This document shows positions 15,255 to 23,778 of a stretch of DNA of 64,000 nt, piece by piece. Every line of letters starts with the position of its first letter. The stretch's first letter is position 1. A model generated the notes under the pieces. The model made no database searches. It saw nothing but the letters and a program-made list of their open reading frames with translations, and was not told the origin of the DNA. This DNA comes from Lachnospiraceae bacterium (GTDB lineage Bacteria; Bacillota_A; Clostridia; Lachnospirales; Lachnospiraceae): contig JAETQR010000012.1 in assembly GCA_021770615.1 (NCBI GenBank), forward strand, positions 33,057 through 97,056. Direction: 5' to 3'. Position numbers and translations under genes: made by a program.

Positions 15255-17528
15255 TCACCTCCTGACATTTTGCCTGAATAATGCTATACAGCATAAAACA
15301 GCAAAAAATAAAATAAATAAAATCTGCATCAACCAGGAAGTACCGAGATGTCTGGCTGACGCCAGAAACATATCCTCTGCCTCATGCATCAGCTGCGGAA
15401 ACTGACTCTGTAATTTTAGTTCAAGAGCATTCAGGTCGGCTGTAGAACCATATCCCTCCATTGTCCACCGACAGCTTACGAAAATTGATATTTTTTCTTT
15501 TATCCCACTCAGTTCAAATACCAGACCAGAAAAAAGGATCTGCGGCATAAGCAATATCGGTGCCACAGTCATAGCACGGTCAGCATTCATAAACAGAGAT
15601 GATACAAAAAGTCCCATGGAAGATGCTGACATCGCTGTCAGAAATGTCGTCACAGAGAGCTCCAGAAAAGGATTCATCATAACTCCTGTTTTCGGAAGTC
15701 CTACTAACAGTGCGTATGTTGCGATCAGAAGAACTGACTGGATCAGACACAAGATCCCAAGCACAATGTATTTGGAACCAAGGTATGCCCGGATATGCAG
15801 ACCAGTTTTATATTCGCGCCTGAAAACATTACGTTCTTTACATATTTCCTGAATCGCATTCAATATCCCGATCCAAAATCCGCAGCATGACAGAGCAAAC
15901 AAAATCGATTTCGTAACCTCATACTCCTCATACTGCTTTCCCGATGTTACAAAATATATCAGAACTGCCAAAAACGGTGCCTGCAAAAGAAGAAGCAGTA
16001 CTCTTTGTATGTCATTTTGCACAAGCTTTATATAGCGGGAAGATAGCACAAGACACTGTTTTGCGATGGAACGATGACTTTTTTCATTGCCGGCTGCTAT
16101 GCCTGTCTGATTTGCCGAAATATGTTTATTGGTATGTTCTGCAAACTTTTTCTGCCATTTCTCAGAATGATCTGTAATCTCATCATATACCTCGGATAGC
16201 CTGTGGATCCCAAAAAATTTATTTACCTGATCTGGTGCGCCGGAAAAACACAATCTTCCACCTTTTCCCAGGATCACCAGCCTGTCACATAGTTCCAGGT
16301 TAGCAATATTATGAGTAACTAATATCACTGTCTTTCCCTTATCTGCCAGCTTCCTTAGCGTGTTCATAATATGCGTCTCCGTGCCTGGATCCAATCCGGA
16401 TGTCGGTTCATCCAGAAAAAACAGATTCGGGTCTGACAACAGTTCTACTGCGATACTGGCACGTTTTTTCTGTCCACCGCTGAGAGAATAAATAAACGTA
16501 TCTTCTTTTCCCTCCAGTTCTACCATAGAAATCACTTTTTTGATATTCTCTTCTCTTTCATGGGCATCAACATCATCCGGCATCCTCAGTTTTGATGCAT
16601 ATTCCAGCATGGAAAAGAGTGTGAGGTTATCATAAACAATATCCTGTTGTGGCACATATCCGATAATTTTCTTTATAATATCATAACTCTGCTCTAAATC
16701 AACACCATTAACCAGAACACTCCCGCTGCTAATATGGTCATATCCACTGATACAATTCATAAATGTAGTTTTGCCCGCTCCCGAACCACCGATAATGGCT
16801 ACAAATTCCCCTGCATGGATCGTCGTAGTGATATGGTCGGAGATATTGAATTCCCCATTCTTCCCTTTTACCGTTCTGACCAGATCTTCCGTCTGAATCT
16901 CCATCCCATAGCCAGCCGTATAGTAAGACAGTTTACCAGATGTATAAATTATCTTTGTATTGGCAATGAGTATCATATCTTTCTCGGATAATCTGGTCTT
17001 TCTTTTCACCATCTTTCCATTGACCGACACACCCCCGCAGCTATGATTGTCAATAAGATATACATCTCCATCTTTTCTCTGGATATAAGCATGAATTTTG
17101 GATACAGATATATGAGGGATACAGATGTCGCATTTTTCATCCCTGCCGACCGCTATTTTATAATCCTGATCCCTCAAAGGAAAATGTATCCAGTCTCTTC
17201 CTTCCGCTGCCACATCAAATACAATAGAAACACCCTGATTCAACGGATTCCGCATATCATCGATTTTGATCACATCACCTGGCCTCAATTCGTATTTCGT
17301 GATACGTTCTCCATTGACAAATGTTCCATTCGTGCTACCATCATCCACTACGATCACTTTCCCATGATTTATCCAAAAAAAACCATGTTTACCGGACACG
17401 ATAGAGGAAGAGATCACAATATCATTCTCTTCTGACCTGCCAAATGTAATTTTCTTACTCCGGAATTCCCACAGATTTATCTGCCTTACAGCAGAATTTT
17501 CTTCAAAGACAGTTAAAATCGTTTTCAC
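15255..17528 (-). CDS. FHA-FHA-ABC-type exporter (ATPase fused to ABC2 membrane domain)
   Basis: A 757-residue ABCG-like half-transporter with two phosphothreonine-binding FHA domains. FHA1 (about 28-95) shows GRSEEND, SGKHG and DDGSTNGTFVNG. FHA2 (about 125-190) shows VGRDEKCDI, VSKIHA and VNG. The ATPase has Walker A GGSGAGKTT (247-255), signature LSGGQ (349-353) and Walker B LFFLDEP (369-375). Six hydrophobic helices fill about 510-757. It starts at GTG (17528) behind GAGGTGA, 28 bases after the kinase stop. The FHA domains imply gating by phosphorylation from the kinase. The substrate is unknown. Confidence 0.93.
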   Translation of the reverse strand: MKTILTVFEENSAVRQINLWEFRSKKITFGRSEENDIVISSSIVSGKHGFFWINHGKVIVVDDGSTNGTFVNGERITKYELRPGDVIKIDDMRNPLNQGVSIVFDVAAEGRDWIHFPLRDQDYKIAVGRDEKCDICIPHISVSKIHAYIQRKDGDVYLIDNHSCGGVSVNGKMVKRKTRLSEKDMILIANTKIIYTSGKLSYYTAGYGMEIQTEDLVRTVKGKNGEFNISDHITTTIHAGEFVAIIGGSGAGKTTFMNCISGYDHISSGSVLVNGVDLEQSYDIIKKIIGYVPQQDIVYDNLTLFSMLEYASKLRMPDDVDAHEREENIKKVISMVELEGKEDTFIYSLSGGQKKRASIAVELLSDPNLFFLDEPTSGLDPGTETHIMNTLRKLADKGKTVILVTHNIANLELCDRLVILGKGGRLCFSGAPDQVNKFFGIHRLSEVYDEITDHSEKWQKKFAEHTNKHISANQTGIAAGNEKSHRSIAKQCLVLSSRYIKLVQNDIQRVLLLLLQAPFLAVLIYFVTSGKQYEEYEVTKSILFALSCCGFWIGILNAIQEICKERNVFRREYKTGLHIRAYLGSKYIVLGILCLIQSVLLIATYALLVGLPKTGVMMNPFLELSVTTFLTAMSASSMGLFVSSLFMNADRAMTVAPILLMPQILFSGLVFELSGIKEKISIFVSCRWTMEGYGSTADLNALELKLQSQFPQLMHEAEDMFLASARHLGTSWLMQILFILFFAVLCCIALFRQNVRR

Positions 17529-17556
17529 TGGTTCACCTCAGTCTGTCATGCTTTTA

Positions 17557-19524
17557 TCAGTTCATGTAACAATATACGGTACGACTCCATTCACCATATT
17601 TCTTCGTTCCGTTGATGTACTTATATGCCCGTACCTTAAATTCAACTTTTATCGAATCCGACGCACCTGTTTCATAAGAACATTCTGTCGTATCCTGTTC
17701 TTCATAATATGGCTCCTCGCCCTCTATTGGAGGGTTATAATCCTGCATCACATTATACTGATATCCATCCGCCCCTTTCACCGGTTTCCATTCCACAGTC
17801 CACATCGATCCATCTCCCCTGGAAGAATAAGGGGTAGAATCATAGAATTCCCCCACATCCGGTGCATCCGGAGGCATGTTTTTTATTTTGACATTTACCT
17901 TCTTTAACAGTTTTACTGCGGGATTATAATCTGGCAGATTCTTTAATATCTTCTTTGATTCCTGATATTGGCCTTCTTTGTATAACTTTTCTGCCTCCTG
18001 ATAATCCTTCTGTTTCTTCAACTCCATACTGCACTTCTGGTACAGTTCTTCTTCCTGTTCCTGCCGTTCTATCTCATTCAGCATCCCCATTGCCTCCTCG
18101 TATTTCTCCCCCTGATAGGACTGCAGTGCCATCTGATAAATACATTCTCTCCGTTTTTCTCCTGCATCCTTATAGTACGCAATCGTTTCATAAATCCCTG
18201 CTGCCTTGTCGAACTCTCCCTGTTTGCTGTACTGATCCGCCTTTATATAATTCTCTTCTTCCGGCGACAGGGTTGGAACCGGCGTTTCCTGTGCCTCTGT
18301 TGTTTCATCACCTGCCCCTCCGGATTGATCACTCCCGATCCGGAAGACAATGGCAATGATTGCTGCAGCAAAAACTGCCATTGCAAAAACACCAGCTTTT
18401 TTCATCCGCTTTTTCCCCAAAGAATACGACTGAACTCTGTTTTTCTGTATTTGTTCAAAATCTACATTATTCTCTATGTATTCTGTCTTCTGACCGACCT
18501 CTGCCTTATTTTCCGACTCGAAATGCAGTTCCTCTTTTAGTTCTTCTCCACTTAAAGACCGAAGCAGATCTGCCATACTCCGAATCCTCTTTTCTGCCTT
18601 TACCTCCATCCCACGCAGGATCGTCTTCTCCACATTCTGCGGTATCTCTATCCCCAACTCGGATGGTTTCTTCAATCCGGCTCCTACAATACGTTCCATG
18701 CTTTCTTCCGGTGTGATACCCGTAATCATTTTGTACATAGTAGCACACAAAGCGTAGACATCTGTCCACGGTCCCTGAACTCCTTTTGTCCGGTACTGTT
18801 CTTCTGGTGCATATCCCGGTTTCAGAACGACAGACAAACTTTTATTTTTTTCGCTAAAATCTCTTGCCGCACCAAAATCAATCAGGCGGACTGTACCATT
18901 TTTCTGAACCATGACATTATCCGGACTAATATCCCTGTGGATAATATTTTCTTTATGAATTTCCTCTAATGACCGGATAACAGGAGAAAGCATCTCCACG
19001 GCCTGCGCTGCCGGTATCCTGCCCCTTTTTTCTTTCATATAGGCACTGAGGGTGATGCCGTCCACGTAATCCATGACCATATATGCGGTTCCATTTTCCT
19101 CAAAGAAATCAGAAACGCCTACGATCCCCGGATTATTTCTGAACTTTGCCAGTCTCCTCGTCTCATCCAGAAATTTGCTCAGCCCCGTTTCATAATCTTT
19201 TTGTTTATTTCCCATATAAACCGATACTGTCCCCCGGTTTTCTTCATTTAACTCCCTTGTTACCAGGCCTGACGGATAATATTCTTTGATTGCCACCCGG
19301 ATTTCCAAAGAATTGTCCCATCCCATATAAGTGATACCAAATCCGCCTTCGCCCAGTACACGGCCCACTACATACCGCGTATTCAGGACAGTCCCCAATG
19401 ACAGATAATGCGTCTCCGGTACATACCTGCTGATATCAAATCCACATACCGGGCATACCCCTTCCTGTTCCTGTTCACTCATACAACCATAGCAGATTAA
19501 TTTGTCGTTTCTTTTTTTCTCCAT
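17557..19524 (-). CDS. Ser/Thr protein kinase with zinc ribbon, TPR-like and Fn3-like regions
   Basis: A 655-residue membrane kinase. A zinc ribbon (C11, C14, C24, C27) is followed by a complete kinase domain (about 50-325): GEGGFG, K80 in VAIKEYYP, HRDISPDN with D198, and DFG with D216. A transmembrane helix lies at about 377-396. The outside part has TPR-like hairpins (about 424-541, with YYKDAGEKRRECIYQ) and a C-terminal fibronectin-III-like domain (W-T-V-E-W-K-P-V-K-G-A-D-G-Y). The start is set at MEKKRNDK (19524) with GGAGGAGG upstream; the longer frame would overlap the promoter. It heads an operon with the FHA exporter and PP2C phosphatase. Confidence 0.93.
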   Translation of the reverse strand: MEKKRNDKLICYGCMSEQEQEGVCPVCGFDISRYVPETHYLSLGTVLNTRYVVGRVLGEGGFGITYMGWDNSLEIRVAIKEYYPSGLVTRELNEENRGTVSVYMGNKQKDYETGLSKFLDETRRLAKFRNNPGIVGVSDFFEENGTAYMVMDYVDGITLSAYMKEKRGRIPAAQAVEMLSPVIRSLEEIHKENIIHRDISPDNVMVQKNGTVRLIDFGAARDFSEKNKSLSVVLKPGYAPEEQYRTKGVQGPWTDVYALCATMYKMITGITPEESMERIVGAGLKKPSELGIEIPQNVEKTILRGMEVKAEKRIRSMADLLRSLSGEELKEELHFESENKAEVGQKTEYIENNVDFEQIQKNRVQSYSLGKKRMKKAGVFAMAVFAAAIIAIVFRIGSDQSGGAGDETTEAQETPVPTLSPEEENYIKADQYSKQGEFDKAAGIYETIAYYKDAGEKRRECIYQMALQSYQGEKYEEAMGMLNEIERQEQEEELYQKCSMELKKQKDYQEAEKLYKEGQYQESKKILKNLPDYNPAVKLLKKVNVKIKNMPPDAPDVGEFYDSTPYSSRGDGSMWTVEWKPVKGADGYQYNVMQDYNPPIEGEEPYYEEQDTTECSYETGASDSIKVEFKVRAYKYINGTKKYGEWSRTVYCYMN

Positions 19525-19576
19525 CGTTCTTGTGCCTCCTCCGACTCCGCCAAAACCTTCTCCGATAAACAAAATT

Positions 19577-19616
19577 ATTATATCAGGCAGCATACGAAAA
19601 TCGCTTTCCGTTTTTT
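19577..19616 (-). promoter_or_regulatory. Shared kinase-regulon promoter element, copy 4
   Basis: On the minus strand AAAAAACGGAAAGCGATTTT (19616-19597), 14 bases, TATAAT (19582-19577), about 50 bases before the kinase start codon. Identical in core and spacing to copies 2 and 3. It should drive the kinase, FHA exporter and phosphatase together. Confidence 0.8.
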
Positions 19617-19735
19617 GTAGCAGTGTATAAAACAGAATAAGTTAAAAATTATTAATTTTGCAGCTTTCAAGTACATATTATATAGGTAACAAAGCTTATA
19701 CCAGCAATTACGCTACTACATAAAGGAGGTATCCT

Positions 19736-19945
19736 ATGTCACGTCAGGCACCCACACCGGCCGTGCGGTTCATCCTGAATCCACGGACACCGGAGGGCGA
19801 GAAAACGCTGCGTAACAATCTGGCAAAAGCACACCTTTTGGCAGTCCGTAGCTTTATTTCCTCGCTGAACTTAAGCAATACCGATATGGAAGCCATGAAG
19901 AAATTGCTATCCTGCCAAAAAGGAGGAACTCATGAAATCAAATGA
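19736..19945 (+). CDS. Small protein upstream of the serine recombinase
   Basis: A 69-residue protein starting behind AAGGAGG at 19736 and overlapping the recombinase start by 14 bases, so the two are coupled. It has a basic N-terminal region and a helical C-terminal half (NNLAKAHLLAVRSFISSLN). I do not recognise a family. By position it could be a recombination directionality factor or a helper of the recombinase; that is inference. A CATATTATA sequence at 19674-19682 resembles a mother-cell sigma -10, but no convincing -35 was found. Confidence 0.6.
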   Translation: MSRQAPTPAVRFILNPRTPEGEKTLRNNLAKAHLLAVRSFISSLNLSNTDMEAMKKLLSCQKGGTHEIK

Positions 19946-21644
19946 CATCCTGCGTGTTGCGATCTACTCCCGCAAATCCAAATTTACTGGAAAGGGGGAA
20001 TCGATTGCAAACCAGATTGAAGAATGTAAGAAATACTGCCTGTATATGTTACATAAGACGGAAAAAAACATAAAATTCACCGTCTACGAAGACGAAGGAT
20101 ATTCCGGAAAAGACTTAGAACGTCCTGCCATGAAAAAGCTGTTAGGCGAGCTGGCGCAGTACGACTTTTTTGTGTGCTACCGTCTTGACCGGGTCAGCCG
20201 CAGCGTCTCTGACTTCTCGAACTTTATCAAAAAGCTGGAGCGGGCAGATGTGGAATTCATCTCTGTCTCCGAATCTTTCGATACGACGAAGCCGATGGGA
20301 CGTGCGATGATGAACATTACTTCCGCTTTCGCCGAACTGGAACGAGACACGATTACAGAACGTATCGTAGACAATATGACGGCTCTGGCAAAGACCGGGC
20401 GGTGGCTCGGAGGAACGACGCCGCTCGGCTTCGAGAGCGAAAAAATCCACTTTGAACGTCAGGGGAAATCACGCTCCTATTTCAAGCTGACCGAAAAGCC
20501 GGAAGAACTGGATACCGTAAAGCGAATTTATACCAAATATCTCGAACTTGGTTCCCTTACCAAATTGTCAGGCTTCCTGATGAACCATGACATCCGGAGC
20601 AGAAACGGTGTGAATTTCTCGAACTACAGCCTGAAATTCATCCTGATGAATCCCGTATACTGCACAGCGGATTCAGACGCTTATGACTATCTGCTCGCGA
20701 ATGAATATTCCGTTTACACGGATAAAGAATCTTTTACCGGGGAGCATGGACTTATCGGCTATAACAAGACAAACGAGCACCACCGGAACGGAAAGAGCCG
20801 CTTCAATGAAAAATCCAACTGGATCATTGCGGTCGGAGAGCATATTCCTGTCATTGAGAGCAGTCTGTGGATTCAGGTACAGGAACGTCTGAAATCACAG
20901 AGCAAATACGCATTCCGCCGTGCCAGAACGAACCATGCGCTCCTGTCCGGGCTTGTGTATTGCAGCTGCGGTTCCCCGATGCGTCCAAAAAGCACCGGGA
21001 CGCAGACAGAAACGGGGGAACGCCGTTTTTCGTATCTCTGCGAGACAAAGAGTAAAAGCAAGGGAGGACTTTGCGAGCAAAAAAATGTGCAGGGAAATAT
21101 ACTCGACGAAGCAGTCGTATCCTATCTGTTTGAGATGTATCGTCAGATTCAGGATGAAGACGACACAATTCTTGACGCCATCAAAACTGAACTTGGCTCA
21201 CCCGTTCTTGCTGATTCAGAAGAAATGCTTGTAAAGCATGCGATTGAAACCAACCGCAGGAAACTGGACCGGCTCGTAAAGTCCATTGAAAATGCTACCT
21301 CGGACGAAGTGGAATCAATCCTGTTCCAGCGGATGGAAGAAATCTCTGCGGAGATTAAGAATCAGAAGCTGGAACTGGAAGCTTTGCAGAAGAAAAAAGA
21401 AACTCCGGGTACATCAAAGCTCCGAGAATACTTAAACACCCTCCTTCACTTTGATACGAATCTGTGGAGCAGACTGGATTATGACACGCAGAAAAGCATC
21501 GTACAGCTCTTAATCGACCATATCGAATGGGATGGCACGACTGCTACTATCTTTCCGAGCGGACTTTCATTCCTGACAGGGGATGAATTTTCATCTGCCA
21601 CCCATTTAGCCACCCCCGATGTATCGACAATGAACTTCTCATGA
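19932..21644 (+). CDS. Large serine recombinase at the end of a skin-like (sigK-intervening) element
   Basis: A 570-residue site-specific recombinase. The resolvase domain starts RVAIYSRKS (catalytic Ser13) and has the arginine motif CYRLDRVSRSVSDF and AELERDTITERI. A recombinase domain, a zinc ribbon (CSCGSPM...C...C, about residues 340-385) and a coiled-coil C-terminus follow, the layout of SpoIVCA and phage integrases. The last codons (STMNFS, stop 21642-21644) are written across sequence that in another frame encodes sigK residues DNELLM. Excision would therefore change the recombinase's own 3' end. It directly precedes a sigK 3' half, as expected for the enzyme that rejoins sigK in the mother cell. 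Confidence 0.92.
   Translation: MKSNDILRVAIYSRKSKFTGKGESIANQIEECKKYCLYMLHKTEKNIKFTVYEDEGYSGKDLERPAMKKLLGELAQYDFFVCYRLDRVSRSVSDFSNFIKKLERADVEFISVSESFDTTKPMGRAMMNITSAFAELERDTITERIVDNMTALAKTGRWLGGTTPLGFESEKIHFERQGKSRSYFKLTEKPEELDTVKRIYTKYLELGSLTKLSGFLMNHDIRSRNGVNFSNYSLKFILMNPVYCTADSDAYDYLLANEYSVYTDKESFTGEHGLIGYNKTNEHHRNGKSRFNEKSNWIIAVGEHIPVIESSLWIQVQERLKSQSKYAFRRARTNHALLSGLVYCSCGSPMRPKSTGTQTETGERRFSYLCETKSKSKGGLCEQKNVQGNILDEAVVSYLFEMYRQIQDEDDTILDAIKTELGSPVLADSEEMLVKHAIETNRRKLDRLVKSIENATSDEVESILFQRMEEISAEIKNQKLELEALQKKKETPGTSKLREYLNTLLHFDTNLWSRLDYDTQKSIVQLLIDHIEWDGTTATIFPSGLSFLTGDEFSSATHLATPDVSTMNFS
21617..21640 (+). other. Probable attachment half-site joining element DNA to sigK
   Basis: In the sigK frame these bases read R-C-I-D-N-E-L-L, continuing into M-T-F-R-A-A. 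Full-length SigK proteins have RCIENEILM at this place. Left of 21617 the frame no longer resembles SigK. AATGA (21629-21633) lies inside; from memory the Bacillus subtilis skin junction uses a short core at the same protein position. The other half-site, with the sigK 5' half, is not in the window. Confidence 0.65.
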
Positions 21645-22018
21645 CCTTCCGTGCCGCCAAAAAACAGGCAAAAGAAGTCTATCTGTACGAACCGATCAGT
21701 GGCGACGACGGTGAGGGGAACAGCATCAGTCTTCTGGATTTACTGGAAACAACAGACGAGGATGTGGCAGAACGTCTGGAAACAGAAGAAAATGTAAAAA
21801 AGCTTTACCGCTATGTCGAAACCGCCCTGAGCGAACGGGAAAAAGAAATCATCCGCCTTCGGTACGGGCTTCCCAAAAACCGGAATGCCAACGAAAAAAG
21901 CGAGATCACACAAAGAGAGATCGCAAAAAAATTCAACATCAGCAGAAGTTATGTAAGCCGGATCGAAAAAAAGGCTCTTGAAAAGCTCCGCAGAGCCTAC
22001 GAAAATGAATTTCTATGA
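21641..22018 (+). CDS. sigK: SigK-type sporulation sigma factor, C-terminal half (regions 3-4)
   Basis: The visible product has 125 residues (frame open from about 21617). It aligns by eye with the second half of SigK: FRAAKKQAKEVYLYEPISGDDGEGNSISLLDLLE, then region 4 with LSEREKEIIRLRYGL, QREIAKKFNISRSYVSRIEKKAL. ISRSYVSRIEK is more SigK- than SigE-like. Regions 1 and 2, which bind core polymerase and the -10, are absent, so this half cannot work alone. Active SigK would need rejoining with a 5' half off the left side. The ATG at 21641 has no good ribosome site, consistent with an internal fragment. The Csp-like protease follows directly. Confidence 0.85.
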   Translation: MTFRAAKKQAKEVYLYEPISGDDGEGNSISLLDLLETTDEDVAERLETEENVKKLYRYVETALSEREKEIIRLRYGLPKNRNANEKSEITQREIAKKFNISRSYVSRIEKKALEKLRRAYENEFL

Positions 22019-22032
22019 TCAGGAGGCCCCTT

Positions 22033-23751
22033 ATGGCAGACCAGAAACTTGAAACATCACTGGAACTGGCCCTCTCCACCAATGAGGCAGAACGAGAACA
22101 AAGCCAGACACTGGACGTCGGGTATGATCCTTATACCAAGCGCTGGGAACTCATCATCAAATACTCGGGCGACCTCATTCTTCCTGATTATGTCACCCTG
22201 ATCCCCCTCTATGGGGGATACGGCATCATTACTATCCCGGAAATATACATCGATTCGCTCTCTGCACTTCCACAGATTGAATATATCGAGAAACCAAAAA
22301 ATCTGGTTTTTTCTCTCTATGAAGCACGGGCTGCCTCTTGTATTACCCCGGTTCAGAATCCTCCCCGCTCTTTGAGCGGCAGAGGCGTCCTGATCGGGAT
22401 CGTAGACAGCGGAATTGATATTTTTCATCCTGATTTCCGGAATGAAGACGGAACGACAAGAATCCGGGAACTCTGGGATCAGAGTATCCCGGATGAAACG
22501 AATTCCGGCTACAACCGGGGCCGGATCTTTACAAGTGAGGAAATCAACCGTGCCATCGCCGAAAATGACCGTTCCTTTCCGAGCAGGGATCTGTCCGGAC
22601 ACGGAACTCATGTAGCAGGCATCGCCGCCGGAAACGGACGTGCCAGCAATGGACGCCAAAAAGGTGTTGCTCCTGAAAGTGAACTTCTTATCGTCAAGCT
22701 TGGAAATGCATTCCCGGATGGCTTTCCCAGAACGACTGAACTTATGCTCGGGATGGATTACTGCGTAAAAAAAGCCATCGAATGGCAAATGCCGCTGGCC
22801 TTAAACATCAGTTTCGGAAACAGTTATGGCAGCCATGACGGAACTTCCCTTCTGGAAACCTACATCGACAACCTGTCAAATATCGGAAGGACAACGATTG
22901 CGATCGGCAGCGGAAACGAGGGGAACAAAGGCCGTCATACCTCCGGAAGACTTTCGGATTCCGGAACATCACAGATCGAGCTGATCATATCCGGAGGTGA
23001 AACTTCTCTCAATCTGCAGATCTGGAAAAACTATGTGGACTCTTTCCAGATACGACTTGTCGCCCCCTCCGGCGCAGACGTCATCCTCACAGGTTTTTCC
23101 TCCGGGGCATACGAAAATGTCCTCGATTCCACCCGGCTCTTGTGGTACTTTGGCTCTCCATCCCCTTACAGCGTGTCCCAGGAAATTTATCTTGAAATGA
23201 TTCCGACAGCAGGAAATTCCTACATACAGAGCGGAGTTTGGAAAATACAACTGACACCGGAATCGATCGTGGATGGAACGTATCAGATGTGGCTTCCGTC
23301 CGGCAATTCGATCAACCCTGCCACCAGCTTTCTCGTCCCCACCGTATCCACTACACTCACAATTCCATCCACTGCTTCGAATCCCATCACCGTAGCTGCC
23401 TATAACAGTGACACAGACGGATTTGCCTCTTTCTCCGGACAGGGCTACACCGGTCTTTCCCTGCCCAAACCAGATATCGCAGCCCCGGGTGTGGATATTT
23501 TGAGCACTGCCCCGGGAGGCGGTTACACAAATAATACCGGCACTTCCATGGCCACTCCTTTTGTGACCGGAAGCGCCGCCCTCCTGATGGAATATGGGAT
23601 CATCCAGAACAGGGATCCCTATCTGTATGGCCAGAAAGTCAAAGCTTATCTTCAAAAGGGGGCCAGGCATCTGCCTGCTGAAAAAAATTACCCCAGCCCG
23701 GTGATCGGCTGGGGTGTACTCTGCCTCAGAGACAGTTTTCCTGCTAATTAA
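22033..23751 (+). CDS. Subtilisin-like S8 serine protease (Csp-like, possible germination protease)
   Basis: A 572-residue protease, start at MADQKLETS (22033) behind AGGAGG. The catalytic triad is intact: Asp125 in VDSGID, His190 in SGHGTHVAG, and Ser in GTSMATPFVTG near residue 512. A long beta insert lies between His and Ser, as in clostridial Csp proteases. There is no signal peptide; an N-terminal domain of about 110 residues may be an intramolecular chaperone. Csp proteases activate the cortex hydrolase SleC during germination. Its position right after sigK supports a spore role, but other S8 families of this size are possible. Confidence 0.8.
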   Translation: MADQKLETSLELALSTNEAEREQSQTLDVGYDPYTKRWELIIKYSGDLILPDYVTLIPLYGGYGIITIPEIYIDSLSALPQIEYIEKPKNLVFSLYEARAASCITPVQNPPRSLSGRGVLIGIVDSGIDIFHPDFRNEDGTTRIRELWDQSIPDETNSGYNRGRIFTSEEINRAIAENDRSFPSRDLSGHGTHVAGIAAGNGRASNGRQKGVAPESELLIVKLGNAFPDGFPRTTELMLGMDYCVKKAIEWQMPLALNISFGNSYGSHDGTSLLETYIDNLSNIGRTTIAIGSGNEGNKGRHTSGRLSDSGTSQIELIISGGETSLNLQIWKNYVDSFQIRLVAPSGADVILTGFSSGAYENVLDSTRLLWYFGSPSPYSVSQEIYLEMIPTAGNSYIQSGVWKIQLTPESIVDGTYQMWLPSGNSINPATSFLVPTVSTTLTIPSTASNPITVAAYNSDTDGFASFSGQGYTGLSLPKPDIAAPGVDILSTAPGGGYTNNTGTSMATPFVTGSAALLMEYGIIQNRDPYLYGQKVKAYLQKGARHLPAEKNYPSPVIGWGVLCLRDSFPAN

Positions 23752-23778
23752 ATGACGCCAATTAAAAGTGCAATCTCC

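Noticed and set aside
19640..19690. Mother-cell sigma (SigE/SigK) promoter before the recombinase operon
   Set aside because: CATATTATA fits a -10, but no matching -35 was found at the right distance; mentioned only as a possibility in the gene entry.
1..19700. The missing 5' half of sigK inside the window
   Set aside because: No plus-strand frame with SigK regions 1-2 was found left of the recombinase; it must be outside the window or lost.
22057..22788. 243-codon minus-strand ORF opposite the S8 protease
   Set aside because: Antisense shadow of a gene with an intact catalytic triad; no family resemblance.
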